Shown here in pieces: positions 1-6,718 of a DNA stretch of 24,804 nt. The stretch lies in NCBI GenBank assembly GCA_017399225.1, contig JAFQEB010000019.1, positions 1-24,804 on the forward strand, given 5' to 3'. This DNA comes from Clostridia bacterium. Lineage in GTDB: Bacteria > Bacillota_A > Clostridia > Christensenellales > Aristaeellaceae. Each line of letters opens with the position of its first letter. The stretch's first letter is position 1. The position numbers were made by a program, and so were the translations under genes. The notes beneath the pieces were generated by a model. The model was given only the letters and a program-made list of their open reading frames with translations, was not told the origin of the DNA and did no database searches.

Positions 1-681
1 CAGCTCGGAGGAAGCGGAGAAGGAAGCGCCGTACTGCCAGGAGTAACGCAGCTCAACCTCAACGCCCAGCTCCTTGGCAGCGGCGTTGGCGCCCTGCGCG
101 AAGCCGTAGCCATAGCGGTCACAGGCAGCATTGGCGCCGCCGCCGCCGCCGGAGAAGCCCAGCTTGGTGAAGCCGTCACGGACGACAGCGTAGCCAGCCA
201 GATAGCCAGCCTGCTCCTCCTGGAAGGAGATGGCGGCCACGTTGGCCAGAACGTTGCCCTCAGCGTCGGACAGGGGCCAACCATCGATGAACACGAAGTT
301 GACGGTGGGGAACTCAATGGCAGCCTTGGTCAGGGCATTACCCTGCATGAAGCCGGCAGCCACGACCACCTTGGCGCCGCCCTCAGCGGCAGCCTTCATG
401 GCGTCATAGCGGTCATCGTCAGTCGCCTCGTTGCCGTTGGCGGGCTGATAGTACTTGTAGGTCAGGTTGTTGGCGGCAGCGTAGGACTTCACGCCATTCC
501 AGGTGCCCTGGTTGAAGGACTTGTCCTTCAGCTGGCCCACGTCGGTAACGAACGCGATCTCGTACTTGCCGTCAGCAGAGGTGACGGTGTCCGGGATGTC
601 GTCGGGGTTCACGGTCTCGGCAAAGGCAGTGCAGCCCAGCACCATGACCATGGCCAGAAGCATCGCAAGGAACTTCTTCAT
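1..681 (-). CDS. BMP/PnrA-family ABC substrate-binding protein, 5' part
   Basis: Partial gene: 227 codons are visible and the frame is still open at the window edge. The product starts MKKFLAMLLAMVMVLGCTAF, a signal peptide with a cysteine near the cleavage region, so it may be a lipoprotein, although cleavage after AFA is also possible. The mature part has the typical BMP start (YEIAFVTDVGQLKDKSFNQG, residues about 30-50), followed by GAKVVVAAGF and NFVFIDGWP. The family binds nucleosides or related small molecules for an ABC importer, outside the membrane. The start at 681 is set by GAGGAGG about 9 bases upstream. A consensus-like promoter lies at 734-762. The permease and ATPase genes would lie beyond the left edge. 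The family call is firm; the ligand is not known. Confidence 0.9.
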   Translation of the reverse strand, partial: MKKFLAMLLAMVMVLGCTAFAETVNPDDIPDTVTSADGKYEIAFVTDVGQLKDKSFNQGTWNGVKSYAAANNLTYKYYQPANGNEATDDDRYDAMKAAAEGGAKVVVAAGFMQGNALTKAAIEFPTVNFVFIDGWPLSDAEGNVLANVAAISFQEEQAGYLAGYAVVRDGFTKLGFSGGGGGANAACDRYGYGFAQGANAAAKELGVEVELRYSWQYGASFSASSEL

Positions 682-733
682 TGGGGATTCCTCCTCTTCT
701 CTTTCCTGTGCTTGATCGACAGGATTTATCTGA

Positions 734-762
734 ATTATACCACGCTTGTCCCAAACATTCAA
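734..762 (-). promoter_or_regulatory. Sigma-A-type promoter for the BMP gene
   Basis: On the minus strand TTGAAT (757-762), a 17-base spacer and TATAAT (734-739) stand 53 bases upstream of the BMP start codon. Confidence 0.75.
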
Positions 763-817
763 GAGTCCTGTATATCTTTGCTGAGATTTTCGGAAAATGT
801 TCCCTTTTACTTGAAAA

Positions 818-1085
818 GCGCACCGCAGCATTGCCGCAGTGCGCCCAGACTATCAAAAAACTCTATGGGAGGTGTCGGAGGGCCCGCAGGCCCTCTGACT
901 GTAATCGTATCCGGTGGCTTTGCCGCCGGGGCGGGGCGGTTTCGGCTTCCGCCGAAACCATTCCTTACATTTTTTGCGGCCGTCAGCTTTAGCTGACAGC
1001 AAAAAATGCAAAACCTCCACTCAAAAAAGTGGCCGCAGCCACTTTTTTGACACGCTGAGCGCACTGCAGCATTGCCGCAGTGCGC
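818..1085. repeat. Seven-hairpin noncoding block flanked by a duplicated stem-loop
   Basis: Most of the 682-1104 gap is this block, and no credible gene is seen there. It is bounded by two near-identical stem-loops in the same orientation, 818-844 and 1059-1085. Both have the arms GCGCAC.GC / GC.GTGCGC and the same 9-base loop AGCATTGCC; the right copy has a perfect 9-bp stem. Between them are: 874-899 (11-bp stem with one mismatch, loop CGCA); 913-927 (6 bp, loop TTT); 938-959 (GGTTTCGGC / GCCGAAACC, loop TTCC); 968-1008 (outer CATTTTTTGC / GCAAAAAATG enclosing GTCAGCT / AGCTGAC); and 1021-1050 (13-bp stem, loop CGCA). It could be a structured RNA, a repeat nest, or a chain of terminators. 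Confidence 0.7.
1021..1050. terminator. Symmetric 13-bp hairpin, probable terminator of the YitT gene
   Basis: TCAAAAAAGTGGC (1021-1033), loop CGCA, GCCACTTTTTTGA (1038-1050). It lies 55 bases past the YitT stop on the minus strand and carries a T-run on either strand, so it could stop transcription both ways. Confidence 0.6.
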
Positions 1086-1104
1086 CATTTCTCTCCTTCT
1101 CTTC

Positions 1105-1989
1105 TTACTCGCCGCTGAGCTTGGAAAACCCCTCGCCCAGAGCCTCATGAGCCTCAGTGATGAACATGAAGGCCGTTTCATCCGCCTCGCGGACGATGGC
1201 CTTGAGCCTTGCCACCTCCTGCGGTGGCAGCACGCACATCACCACCGGCCGTTCTCCGCCGGTGTAGCCGCCCCGGGCCTCCAGGAGCGTGACGCCGCGA
1301 TCCATCTCACGAAGGATACGGCTGTTGACCGTCTCCCACTCGGCCGTCATAATAAAGCAAGCCTTGTTCTTTGACAAGCCCAGCATCACCGCGTCGATCA
1401 CCTTGCCGTTGACGAAGATGCAGATCAGCGCATACAGGGCGCTCATCACATCAAAGCAGAAGGCTGCCGCGACAACCACCAGGCAGTCGATCAGGAACAC
1501 GAACATCCCCACCGACAGGAACGGCAGATAGCGGTGCACCACCCGGGCCGCCATATCGGTGCCGCCGGTCGTGGCGCCGCCGCGCAGGATCATGCCCAGG
1601 CCGATCCCCAGCAGAACGCCGCCGAAGATGGTGCCCAGCATGGGATCCTCCGTCAGCGCGGGCGTGTTGATCCACGTCAGGCCGTCGATCATCACGGAAA
1701 ACAGGACCGTGGCCACCAGGCTGCGGAAGGCGAACACGCGGCCCATCGACTTATACCCGATGATGAACAGCGGGATGTTCAGCACCAGGCTGGTCACGCC
1801 GACCGGCCACTGGGTAAAGCTGTTGATGATCATCGCAACGCCCGTCAGACCGCCCGGCGCAATATGACAGGGCTCCAGGAACATGGGGTAGGCCGCAGCG
1901 CCGATGAGGCAGCCCAGCACGATCTGCACCCAGGCCATCAGCTGTTCACGGCGTGCCACCTTTTGCATGTGAAGCTTCATCTTCTCCAT
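1105..1989 (-). CDS. YitT family membrane protein (DUF2179 C-terminal domain)
   Basis: 294 aa. Several hydrophobic segments fill residues about 20-180: AWVQIVLGCLIGAAAYPMFL, then VTSLVLNIPLFIIGY, then TIFGGVLLGIGLGMILRGG, then FLIDCLVVVAAAFCF. The loop sequence PGGLTGVAMII and the GGATTGGTDMAARVV segment are typical of YitT. The cytosolic tail (about 200-285) matches the DUF2179 pattern (SKNKACFIMTAEW, then DRGVTLLEARGGYTG, then PPQEVARLKAIVREADETAF). Physiological role and substrate are unsettled for the family. The start at 1989 (MEKMKL) is preferred over an in-frame site at 2025 because GGGAG lies 9-11 bases upstream. It overlaps the end of the mazF-like gene by 44 bp, so the two are probably cotranscribed and translationally coupled. 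Confidence 0.88.
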   Translation of the reverse strand: MEKMKLHMQKVARREQLMAWVQIVLGCLIGAAAYPMFLEPCHIAPGGLTGVAMIINSFTQWPVGVTSLVLNIPLFIIGYKSMGRVFAFRSLVATVLFSVMIDGLTWINTPALTEDPMLGTIFGGVLLGIGLGMILRGGATTGGTDMAARVVHRYLPFLSVGMFVFLIDCLVVVAAAFCFDVMSALYALICIFVNGKVIDAVMLGLSKNKACFIMTAEWETVNSRILREMDRGVTLLEARGGYTGGERPVVMCVLPPQEVARLKAIVREADETAFMFITEAHEALGEGFSKLSGE

Positions 1990-2350
1990 TTGTTCTTTCT
2001 CCCTCCCGCCTGCCCGCTGTGCCAAGGCTCATTTGGAGCGCATGGTCGATGCGGCGCATGGCCTCATCCGACAGTGTGCCCAGATATCTCGTCAGGCGTG
2101 TTTTTTCCAGCGTCCGCACCTGCTCCGTCAGCACGACGGAATCCCGCGCAAGGCCGCTTTCCGCAGCTGTGATGCGCACATGCACCGGAAGCGCGGCCTT
2201 CTTCTGCCGGGTCGTGACCGCAGCGACGATCACCGTGGGCGAATGCAGATTTCCTATATCATTCTGGATGATAACGACCGGTCGTATCCCTCCCTGCTCA
2301 GAGCCGACGACCGGATCAAGATCGGCGCGATAGATATCGCCTCGTTTCAT
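1946..2350 (-). CDS. mazF: PemK/MazF family endoribonuclease toxin
   Basis: 134 aa, homologous over its length to the Firmicutes MazF/EndoA mRNA interferase. The N-terminal signature MKRGDIYRADLDPVVGSEQG is followed by GGIRPVVIIQNDIGN and IVAAVT. R23 and T46 match the catalytic Arg and Thr of Bacillus subtilis MazF (R25, T48). Such enzymes cut single-stranded mRNA at short motifs. The start at 2350 follows GGAG at 9 bases. The last roughly 18 residues (GRREGERTNGEDEASHAKGG) extend past the usual end and run into the YitT gene. No MazE/AbrB-type antitoxin is visible upstream, where the neighbour is the divergent spoIIGA; an unlinked antitoxin is possible. Family call is firm; toxin activity is inferred. 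Confidence 0.9.
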   Translation of the reverse strand: MKRGDIYRADLDPVVGSEQGGIRPVVIIQNDIGNLHSPTVIVAAVTTRQKKAALPVHVRITAAESGLARDSVVLTEQVRTLEKTRLTRYLGTLSDEAMRRIDHALQMSLGTAGRREGERTNGEDEASHAKGGTP

Positions 2351-2502
2351 GATGTCACACTCCGTCCGGGATGTCAAGAGATCAGGCGTCAGGAATACTG
2401 AATACAAAATCCCCGACGCTACAGGCTATGCCGGACGCCCCCGCCCCGTGTGCCGCAGCAGCTCGTCCCTTCCGCCAGAAAGCTGCCTTTTCCGCAAAAC
2501 CG

Positions 2503-2536
2503 TTCGACGCTTCGTGAGCGGGGTTTTCGCTATAGT
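2503..2536 (+). promoter_or_regulatory. Possible Spo0A-type spoIIGA promoter
   Basis: TTCGACG (2503-2509) is a 6/7 match to the reverse of the Spo0A box TGTCGAA. TATAGT at 2531-2536 could be the -10, giving the wide 22-base spacing known for the B. subtilis spoIIG promoter. The match is short, so this is tentative. Confidence 0.35.
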
Positions 2537-2571
2537 AGCCATGCACAACATCACTTCCGGAGGGTCGGGCA

Positions 2572-3372
2572 ATGCGTGTGAGCGGCTGGCTGTACCTGAT
2601 CGAACAAACCTGCCTGAACACATGCCTGCTGCTGGCTGTCGGCCTTGCCGCAGGATTGAAAAGGCGCGCCCCCTGGCGGCTGCTGGCCACGGCCTTCGTC
2701 CTGGCCCTGCTGACGCTGCTGACCGTCACGCGGCCCTCCTGGCTGCGCCTGACACTGCTGACCGCTTCCACCTGCCTCACCCCCTTTGCAGCCTGGCCCG
2801 GCGTTCCCCGGCGGCTGCGGCTTCGGCTGATCGTGCTGGGGGCGACGCTCTCCCTGTGGCTGACAGGCCTGATGCGGCTGACGTCGCCCCTCGCCCTGCC
2901 CGGCGCGCTGCTGCTGGCCCTTGCCTGCGCCGCGCTGTCCACTGCGCCGCGGGTCATCCTCCGGGCGGCGGATGTGCCCCCCTGCGCGGCGGTCGATATC
3001 CGTTTCCGGGGCAAGCAGCTTTCCCTCACCGCCCTGATCGACACCGGCAACCTGCTGCGCGATCCAATCACCGGGCTTCCGGTCATCGTTATCTCCGGCT
3101 GTGCCGCGCGGCGGCTGCTGCCCGGGACAAAGGACGTCAGCATCCTGCCCGGCGTACGGCTGATGAACGTCCGCACCATTTCCGGCACAGCGCTGATGCC
3201 CCTGCTACGGCCGGATCGCGTCGGCATCCTGCTGGGCGGTCTGTGGCAGGAGACCGAGGCTCTCATCGGCCTTTCCCCCGACGGCTATGAGGGCTTCCAG
3301 GCGCTGGTGCCCGGCTGCCTCGTCCGCACTGCCCAGCCCTCTGCCCCTTCAGCAATCACACAAGGAGGTTGA
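2572..3372 (+). CDS. spoIIGA: Sigma-E processing peptidase SpoIIGA
   Basis: 266 aa, slightly shorter than the roughly 309 aa of B. subtilis SpoIIGA. Residues 1-125 are strongly hydrophobic with about five membrane segments. The C-terminal half is the protease domain with the aspartic-protease motif [20 protein letters not shown], where Asp157 is the expected catalytic residue. It sits in the sporulation septum membrane and cleaves the pro-sequence from sigma-E in the mother cell. The next gene is sigE; its ribosome binding site GGAGG overlaps the end of this gene, and only 4 bases separate the stop from the sigE start. The GTG-less ATG at 2572 follows GGAGG. Identity is secure from motif plus operon position. 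Confidence 0.92.
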   Translation: MRVSGWLYLIEQTCLNTCLLLAVGLAAGLKRRAPWRLLATAFVLALLTLLTVTRPSWLRLTLLTASTCLTPFAAWPGVPRRLRLRLIVLGATLSLWLTGLMRLTSPLALPGALLLALACAALSTAPRVILRAADVPPCAAVDIRFRGKQLSLTALIDTGNLLRDPITGLPVIVISGCAARRLLPGTKDVSILPGVRLMNVRTISGTALMPLLRPDRVGILLGGLWQETEALIGLSPDGYEGFQALVPGCLVRTAQPSAPSAITQGG

Positions 3373-3376
3373 TCCC

Positions 3377-4105
3377 ATGTCTCTGACCTTCAAGCTCTAT
3401 TCCCTCGCCCGGCAGCGGCTGACCGACCTTGTCTCCGGCCTTACCGCCCGGGAGCTGTTCTACATCGGCGGCCCGGAGCCCCTGCCCGCCCCCCTCACCG
3501 CCGAGGAGGAACGCGCCCTGCTGACGCATCTCTCCGCCGACGACGGCACCATCCGCCGCACCCTCATCGAGCGCAATCTGCGCCTGGTGGTTTTCATCGC
3601 CCGCAAGTTTGAGAACACCGGCGTGATGCTGGAGGACCTGATCTCCATCGGCACCATCGGGCTGATCAAGGCCGTCAACACCTTCGACCCGACGAAGAAG
3701 ATCAAGCTGGCCACCTACGCCAGCCGCTGCATCGAGAACGAGGTACTCATGTTCCTGCGCCGCCACAGCCGCACGAAGCTGGAGGTATCCATCGACGAGC
3801 CCCTCAAAACCGACTGGGACGGCAACGAGCTGCTGCTCTCCGACGTCCTGGGCACCGAGCCGGACACCGTCTCCCGCGCCATGGAGGACGATGCGGAGAA
3901 AGCCATGCTCTTCGAGGCCCTCGCCCGCCTCAACCCCCGCGAACGTCAGATTATGTCCCTGCGCTTCGGCCTGGGCGGACGCGAGGAAATGACGCAGAAG
4001 GAGGTCGCCGACGTCATGGGCATCTCCCAGAGCTACATCAGCCGGTTGGAGAAGCGCATCCTGCAAAGGCTGCATGGTGAGATGCTCCGGGCAGGCGCGG
4101 TTTGA
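3377..4105 (+). CDS. sigE: RNA polymerase sporulation sigma factor sigma-E
   Basis: 242 aa. Residues 1-28 are the pro-sequence, a hydrophobic/basic helix removed by SpoIIGA near [10 protein letters not shown]. Region 2 (about 66-130) carries [35 protein letters not shown] and [40 protein letters not shown] and the region 4 helix-turn-helix [20 protein letters not shown] are diagnostic of sigma-E. It directs early mother-cell transcription. The start is set by AAGGAGG 8 bases upstream. In B. subtilis and many Clostridia sigG follows directly; here two secreted-protein genes lie between. Confidence 0.96.
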   Translation: MSLTFKLYSLARQRLTDLVSGLTARELFYIGGPEPLPAPLTAEEERALLTHLSADDGTIRRTLIERNLRLVVFIARKFENTGVMLEDLISIGTIGLIKAVNTFDPTKKIKLATYASRCIENEVLMFLRRHSRTKLEVSIDEPLKTDWDGNELLLSDVLGTEPDTVSRAMEDDAEKAMLFEALARLNPRERQIMSLRFGLGGREEMTQKEVADVMGISQSYISRLEKRILQRLHGEMLRAGAV

Positions 4106-4107
4106 TT

Positions 4108-4117
4108 TACAGTTGTA
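4108..4117. promoter_or_regulatory. TACAnnTGTA dyad upstream of the first secreted paralog
   Basis: TACAGTTGTA, in the larger palindrome TTACAGTTGTAA, begins 2 bases after the sigE stop and lies 18 bases upstream of the -35. It matches the core of BlaI/MecI/CopY-type operators (TACAnnTGTA). The same dyad precedes the second paralog at 4879. Confidence 0.5.
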
Positions 4118-4135
4118 ACAATTCGCCCACTGGCC

Positions 4136-4163
4136 TTGTATTTTGGGGAGCGCATGGTACAAT
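4136..4163 (+). promoter_or_regulatory. Promoter of the first secreted paralog
   Basis: TTGTAT (4136-4141), 16-base spacer, TACAAT (4158-4163), 31 bases before the start codon. The geometry and the spacer end CATGG are shared with the second paralog's promoter. Confidence 0.65.
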
Positions 4164-4193
4164 GATACAAAAGAGGCCAAGGAGGTATCTGCG

Positions 4194-4847
4194 ATGCGCC
4201 GTTTGACTGCTATTCTCCTGCTGTTTATGCTGCTGTTCGCCGTCCCTGCATCTGCCGACACGCCGGATGATCCGCCGTTCAGCCCCGTCGGCCGCTGGGA
4301 GACCCGCCTGGAAGAGACGCTGTGCGCGACGATCCTGCATGTGCTGCCCAACGGCGTGCTCCAGCATGTCAGCGAGGGCATGACCATCCGCGGCACCTGG
4401 ACGCAGGAGAATTACGACCTGTACCTGGATGGCGACCAGGGCGGCACCTGGAAATACACCTTTGATCCCGAGCTCAACGCGCTTGTCATCGACGATAATC
4501 TGCATCTGTGGCGTCCCGAATTCACCGGCTACTTCAACACCCAGAGCTTCGTCTGCATGCCGGACGCCTACACCGGCCATTTCGCCCTTCAGCTGGAAGA
4601 CAGCGGTTGGAGCTATCTGGTTTACTACATCTACGGCGACGTCCATCCCGACATGCCGCAGGGCGCTTTCCACCACGAGGCCGGTTACGCTGCCCCCTGC
4701 GAAACCTGGGAATTGATGGGCGTCTGGGCCTCCGACGGCCAGTCGCTCATCCTCGCCTCCATGGACGGCGCTTACTCGTGGGCGCTGGAGCTTGACCCGG
4801 AAACCGGCGTTCCCCTGGACGTCGACGGATACCATTTTCTCCCCTGA
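4194..4847 (+). CDS. Secreted protein of unknown function, paralog 1
   Basis: 217 aa. A clear signal peptide, MRRLTAILLLFMLLFAVPASA, gives an exported protein. I do not recognise a named family. The mature chain has short strand-like stretches rich in Trp and Tyr: GRWETRLEETLCATIL, then GTWTQENYDLYLDGDQG, then ALVIDDNLHLW, suggesting an all-beta, perhaps lipocalin-like fold. The start at 4194 is chosen because AAGGAGG lies 7-8 bases upstream and the signal peptide begins there; an in-frame start at 4143 would lie upstream of the -10. The next gene encodes a diverged paralog of exactly the same length. Position directly after sigE hints at, but does not prove, a spore or envelope role. Confidence 0.75.
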   Translation: MRRLTAILLLFMLLFAVPASADTPDDPPFSPVGRWETRLEETLCATILHVLPNGVLQHVSEGMTIRGTWTQENYDLYLDGDQGGTWKYTFDPELNALVIDDNLHLWRPEFTGYFNTQSFVCMPDAYTGHFALQLEDSGWSYLVYYIYGDVHPDMPQGAFHHEAGYAAPCETWELMGVWASDGQSLILASMDGAYSWALELDPETGVPLDVDGYHFLP

Positions 4848-4852
4848 CGCGC

Positions 4853-4874
4853 AGCCTCCGCTCCGGCGGGGGCT
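4853..4874 (+). terminator. Terminator-like hairpin after paralog 1, without a T-run
   Basis: AGCCTCCGC / GCGGGGGCT with loop TCCG, 5 bases after the stop. The same stem after paralog 2 runs into TTTTT; here it runs into GATTTAC, so it may be a weak stop or a relic of the tandem duplication. Confidence 0.5.
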
Positions 4875-4878
4875 GATT

Positions 4879-4888
4879 TACACTTGTA
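4879..4888. promoter_or_regulatory. TACAnnTGTA dyad upstream of the second secreted paralog
   Basis: TACACTTGTA within TTACACTTGTAA. It stands 18 bases before the -35, the same distance as at 4108, and only the central base pair of the dyad differs between the two copies. Confidence 0.5.
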
Positions 4889-4906
4889 ACACTTTCCCCT
4901 CCGGCC

Positions 4907-4934
4907 TTGCCATTTGGCAATATCATGGTATCAT
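4907..4934 (+). promoter_or_regulatory. Promoter of the second secreted paralog
   Basis: TTGCCA (4907-4912), 16-base spacer, TATCAT (4929-4934), 21 bases before the start codon. Confidence 0.6.
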
Positions 4935-4955
4935 GATGGCAAGGAGGGATTACTT

Positions 4956-5609
4956 ATGCGCAAGTTGACGGCTATCCTGATCCTGCTGACGCTCTTATTC
5001 TCCATGACTGCTTCGGCAGAGACGACCCCGCTCAACCCGTGCGGCATGTGGGCAACGTCCACAGAGGAAACGCTCTGCGGCACAGTGCTTCTCCTGAATC
5101 CCACCCACACCTTCTTCCTGAACGGCGAAGGCTTGCTTTTATCAGGCAAATGGAGCCTTGACGGATACACACTGACGCTGTATGACTCCGTGTCGCCGCA
5201 AACCGGCATAACCGGTGTTCCGCAGCCGGTTTCGTACACACTGGATGCGTCCTGCACCGTTCTGGATATCGGCGATGCCCTGCATCTCTACCGCGTCATC
5301 CCTGAGATGGAAGGGATCTGGGTTTACTTCCCCGAGTCTTACTCCGGTTGGGTAAAGCTCATGTTGTCTGAAAGCAAATTTTTTCTGACCTATACCAATC
5401 TTTCCGATGAGCACATTCCGCCCCTGCCCGACGGCGGATACTGGTTCGAGGGTACATGGTGGCTGGAAGGCATCTGCACGCAGGAGGACAGCATCTTGAC
5501 ACTCTACGCTGAGAATGGCTGTGTGTATACCTTCAAGCAGGACACGGAAACCGGTTTTATTATTTCACCAGAGGGGTATCCCTTCTCTCGTTACGACACA
5601 TTCGATTGA
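4956..5609 (+). CDS. Secreted protein of unknown function, paralog 2
   Basis: 217 aa with signal peptide MRKLTAILILLTLLFSMTASA. It aligns with the preceding gene at the signal peptide, at G.W.T..EETLC.T.L..NP, at EG....G.W....Y.L.LYD, at DALHLYR, and at the C-terminal DTETGF...PEGYPF, but is strongly diverged between. The family is not recognised; the chain looks all-beta. AAGGAGG lies 8 bases before the ATG. Its base composition is less GC-rich at third positions than that of its sister, so the two have drifted for some time. Promoter, TACAnnTGTA dyad and hairpin are each present at both copies, so the whole expression cassette was duplicated. Confidence 0.75.
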   Translation: MRKLTAILILLTLLFSMTASAETTPLNPCGMWATSTEETLCGTVLLLNPTHTFFLNGEGLLLSGKWSLDGYTLTLYDSVSPQTGITGVPQPVSYTLDASCTVLDIGDALHLYRVIPEMEGIWVYFPESYSGWVKLMLSESKFFLTYTNLSDEHIPPLPDGGYWFEGTWWLEGICTQEDSILTLYAENGCVYTFKQDTETGFIISPEGYPFSRYDTFD

Positions 5610-5614
5610 CATGC

Positions 5615-5640
5615 AGCCTCCGCTCCGGCGGGGGCTTTTT
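5615..5640 (+). terminator. Intrinsic terminator of paralog 2
   Basis: AGCCTCCGC (5615-5623), loop TCCG, GCGGGGGCT (5628-5636) followed by a T-run, 5 bases after the stop. Confidence 0.85.
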
Positions 5641-5701
5641 GTTGTGACGCTTCATGCTTTTCAGCGGCTCGTCTCTACCGCAGCTGATATATCTACTGCA
5701 C

Positions 5702-5845
5702 TTTGTTGTCTTTTCTTTTTTGGTTGGTTGAACTGTTTGACGGATCGGAGATCCGTCAAAGGCGTTGTGGGGCGTTTGCCTTCGGCGACCAGGGCCTCCG
5801 CGGCCCTGGACCCCGTAAGGGCCTTCAGCCCTTAACCCTTTTTTT
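5702..5845 (+). repeat. Dispersed intergenic structured repeat, copy A
   Basis: First of three related copies. In order: T-rich lead with GAACTGTTTGA; an 11-bp stem TTTGACGGATC (5736-5746) / GATCCGTCAAA (5750-5760); AAAGGCGTTG; a stem CCAGGGCC (5789-5796) / GGCCCTGG (5802-5809); a stem TAAGGGC (5816-5822) / GCCCTTA (5828-5834); then ACCC and seven Ts (5839-5845). The last stem plus T-run resembles an intrinsic terminator. It fills most of the gap between paralog 2 and sigG (5610-5932); nothing else is seen there apart from the terminator at 5615. Confidence 0.8.
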
Positions 5846-5932
5846 GTCCCCTTGTGGGCGATCCTGTCCCCTTTGATTAACACCCCCGTTGCCGTGCCAT
5901 ACTCTGTACATCCCCACTCAGGAGGTGTACCC

Positions 5933-6718
5933 ATGGCCTACGGCAAAGTCGATCTCTGCGGCGTCGATACCTCGAAACTCCCCGTCATCTCCGCCGAACG
6001 TATGCGCCAGCTTTTCCCCCTCGTCCATTCCGGCGATAAGGCCGCCCGCGATGAATTCCTCCAGGGCAATCTCCGCCTCGTCCTCTCCGTCATCCAGCGC
6101 TTCGCCTCCCGCGGCGAAAACGTCGATGACCTCTTCCAGGTCGGCTGCATCGGCCTCATGAAGGCCCTGGATAACTTCGACACCTCCCAAAACGTCCGCT
6201 TCTCCACCTACGCCGTGCCCATGATCATCGGTGAGATCCGCCGCTACCTGCGGGACAACAACGCCATCCGCGTCAGCCGCTCCATGCGCGATACCGCCTA
6301 TAAGGCCCTGCAGGCCCGCGACCGGCTGCAAAACCGCTGGAACCGCGAGCCCACCATCCCCGAGATCGCCGAGGAGATGCACGTCCCCCAGGAGGACGTC
6401 GTCTTTGCCCTGGAGGCCATCCAGGATCCCGTCAGCCTCTTTGAGCCCGTCTACAACGACGGCGGCGACGCCCTCTACATCATGGATCAGGTGAAGGACG
6501 AATCCGCCCGCGTGGACAACTGGGTCGAGGACATCGCCATCCGCGACGCCATGGATCGCCTGAATGAGCGCGAAAAAAAGATCCTCCACCTGCGCTTCTT
6601 TGAGGGAAGAACGCAGATGGAGGTCGCAGGCGAGATCGGCATCTCGCAGGCGCAGGTATCCAGGCTGGAAAAGAACGCCCTGATGCACATGCGCAGGAAT
6701 ATTCAGGTCACGCCTTGA
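5933..6718 (+). CDS. sigG: RNA polymerase sporulation sigma factor sigma-G
   Basis: 261 aa. The N-terminal signature KVDLCGVDTSKLPVIS (residues 5-20) is specific to sigma-G. Region 2 has LRLVLSVIQRFASRGEN, DDLFQVGCIGLMKALDNFD and FSTYAVPMIIGEIRRYLRD. Region 3 has AYKALQARDRLQNRWNREPT. Region 4 ends with TQMEVAGEIGISQAQVSRLE. It drives late forespore transcription. The start at 5933 follows AGGAGG at 8 bases; the open frame reaches back to 5852 but without a comparable ribosome site. It is separated from sigE by the two secreted-protein genes and repeat copy A. The last 11 bases overlap the convergent MFS gene. Confidence 0.96.
   Translation: MAYGKVDLCGVDTSKLPVISAERMRQLFPLVHSGDKAARDEFLQGNLRLVLSVIQRFASRGENVDDLFQVGCIGLMKALDNFDTSQNVRFSTYAVPMIIGEIRRYLRDNNAIRVSRSMRDTAYKALQARDRLQNRWNREPTIPEIAEEMHVPQEDVVFALEAIQDPVSLFEPVYNDGGDALYIMDQVKDESARVDNWVEDIAIRDAMDRLNEREKKILHLRFFEGRTQMEVAGEIGISQAQVSRLEKNALMHMRRNIQVTP

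Noticed and set aside
818..1085. CRISPR array
   Set aside because: Repeated hairpins occur only twice at 241-bp distance; no regular repeat-spacer pattern and no cas genes.
681..1181. Short frames within the hairpin block
   Set aside because: They follow the stem-loop sequences, lack ribosome sites and resemble no protein.
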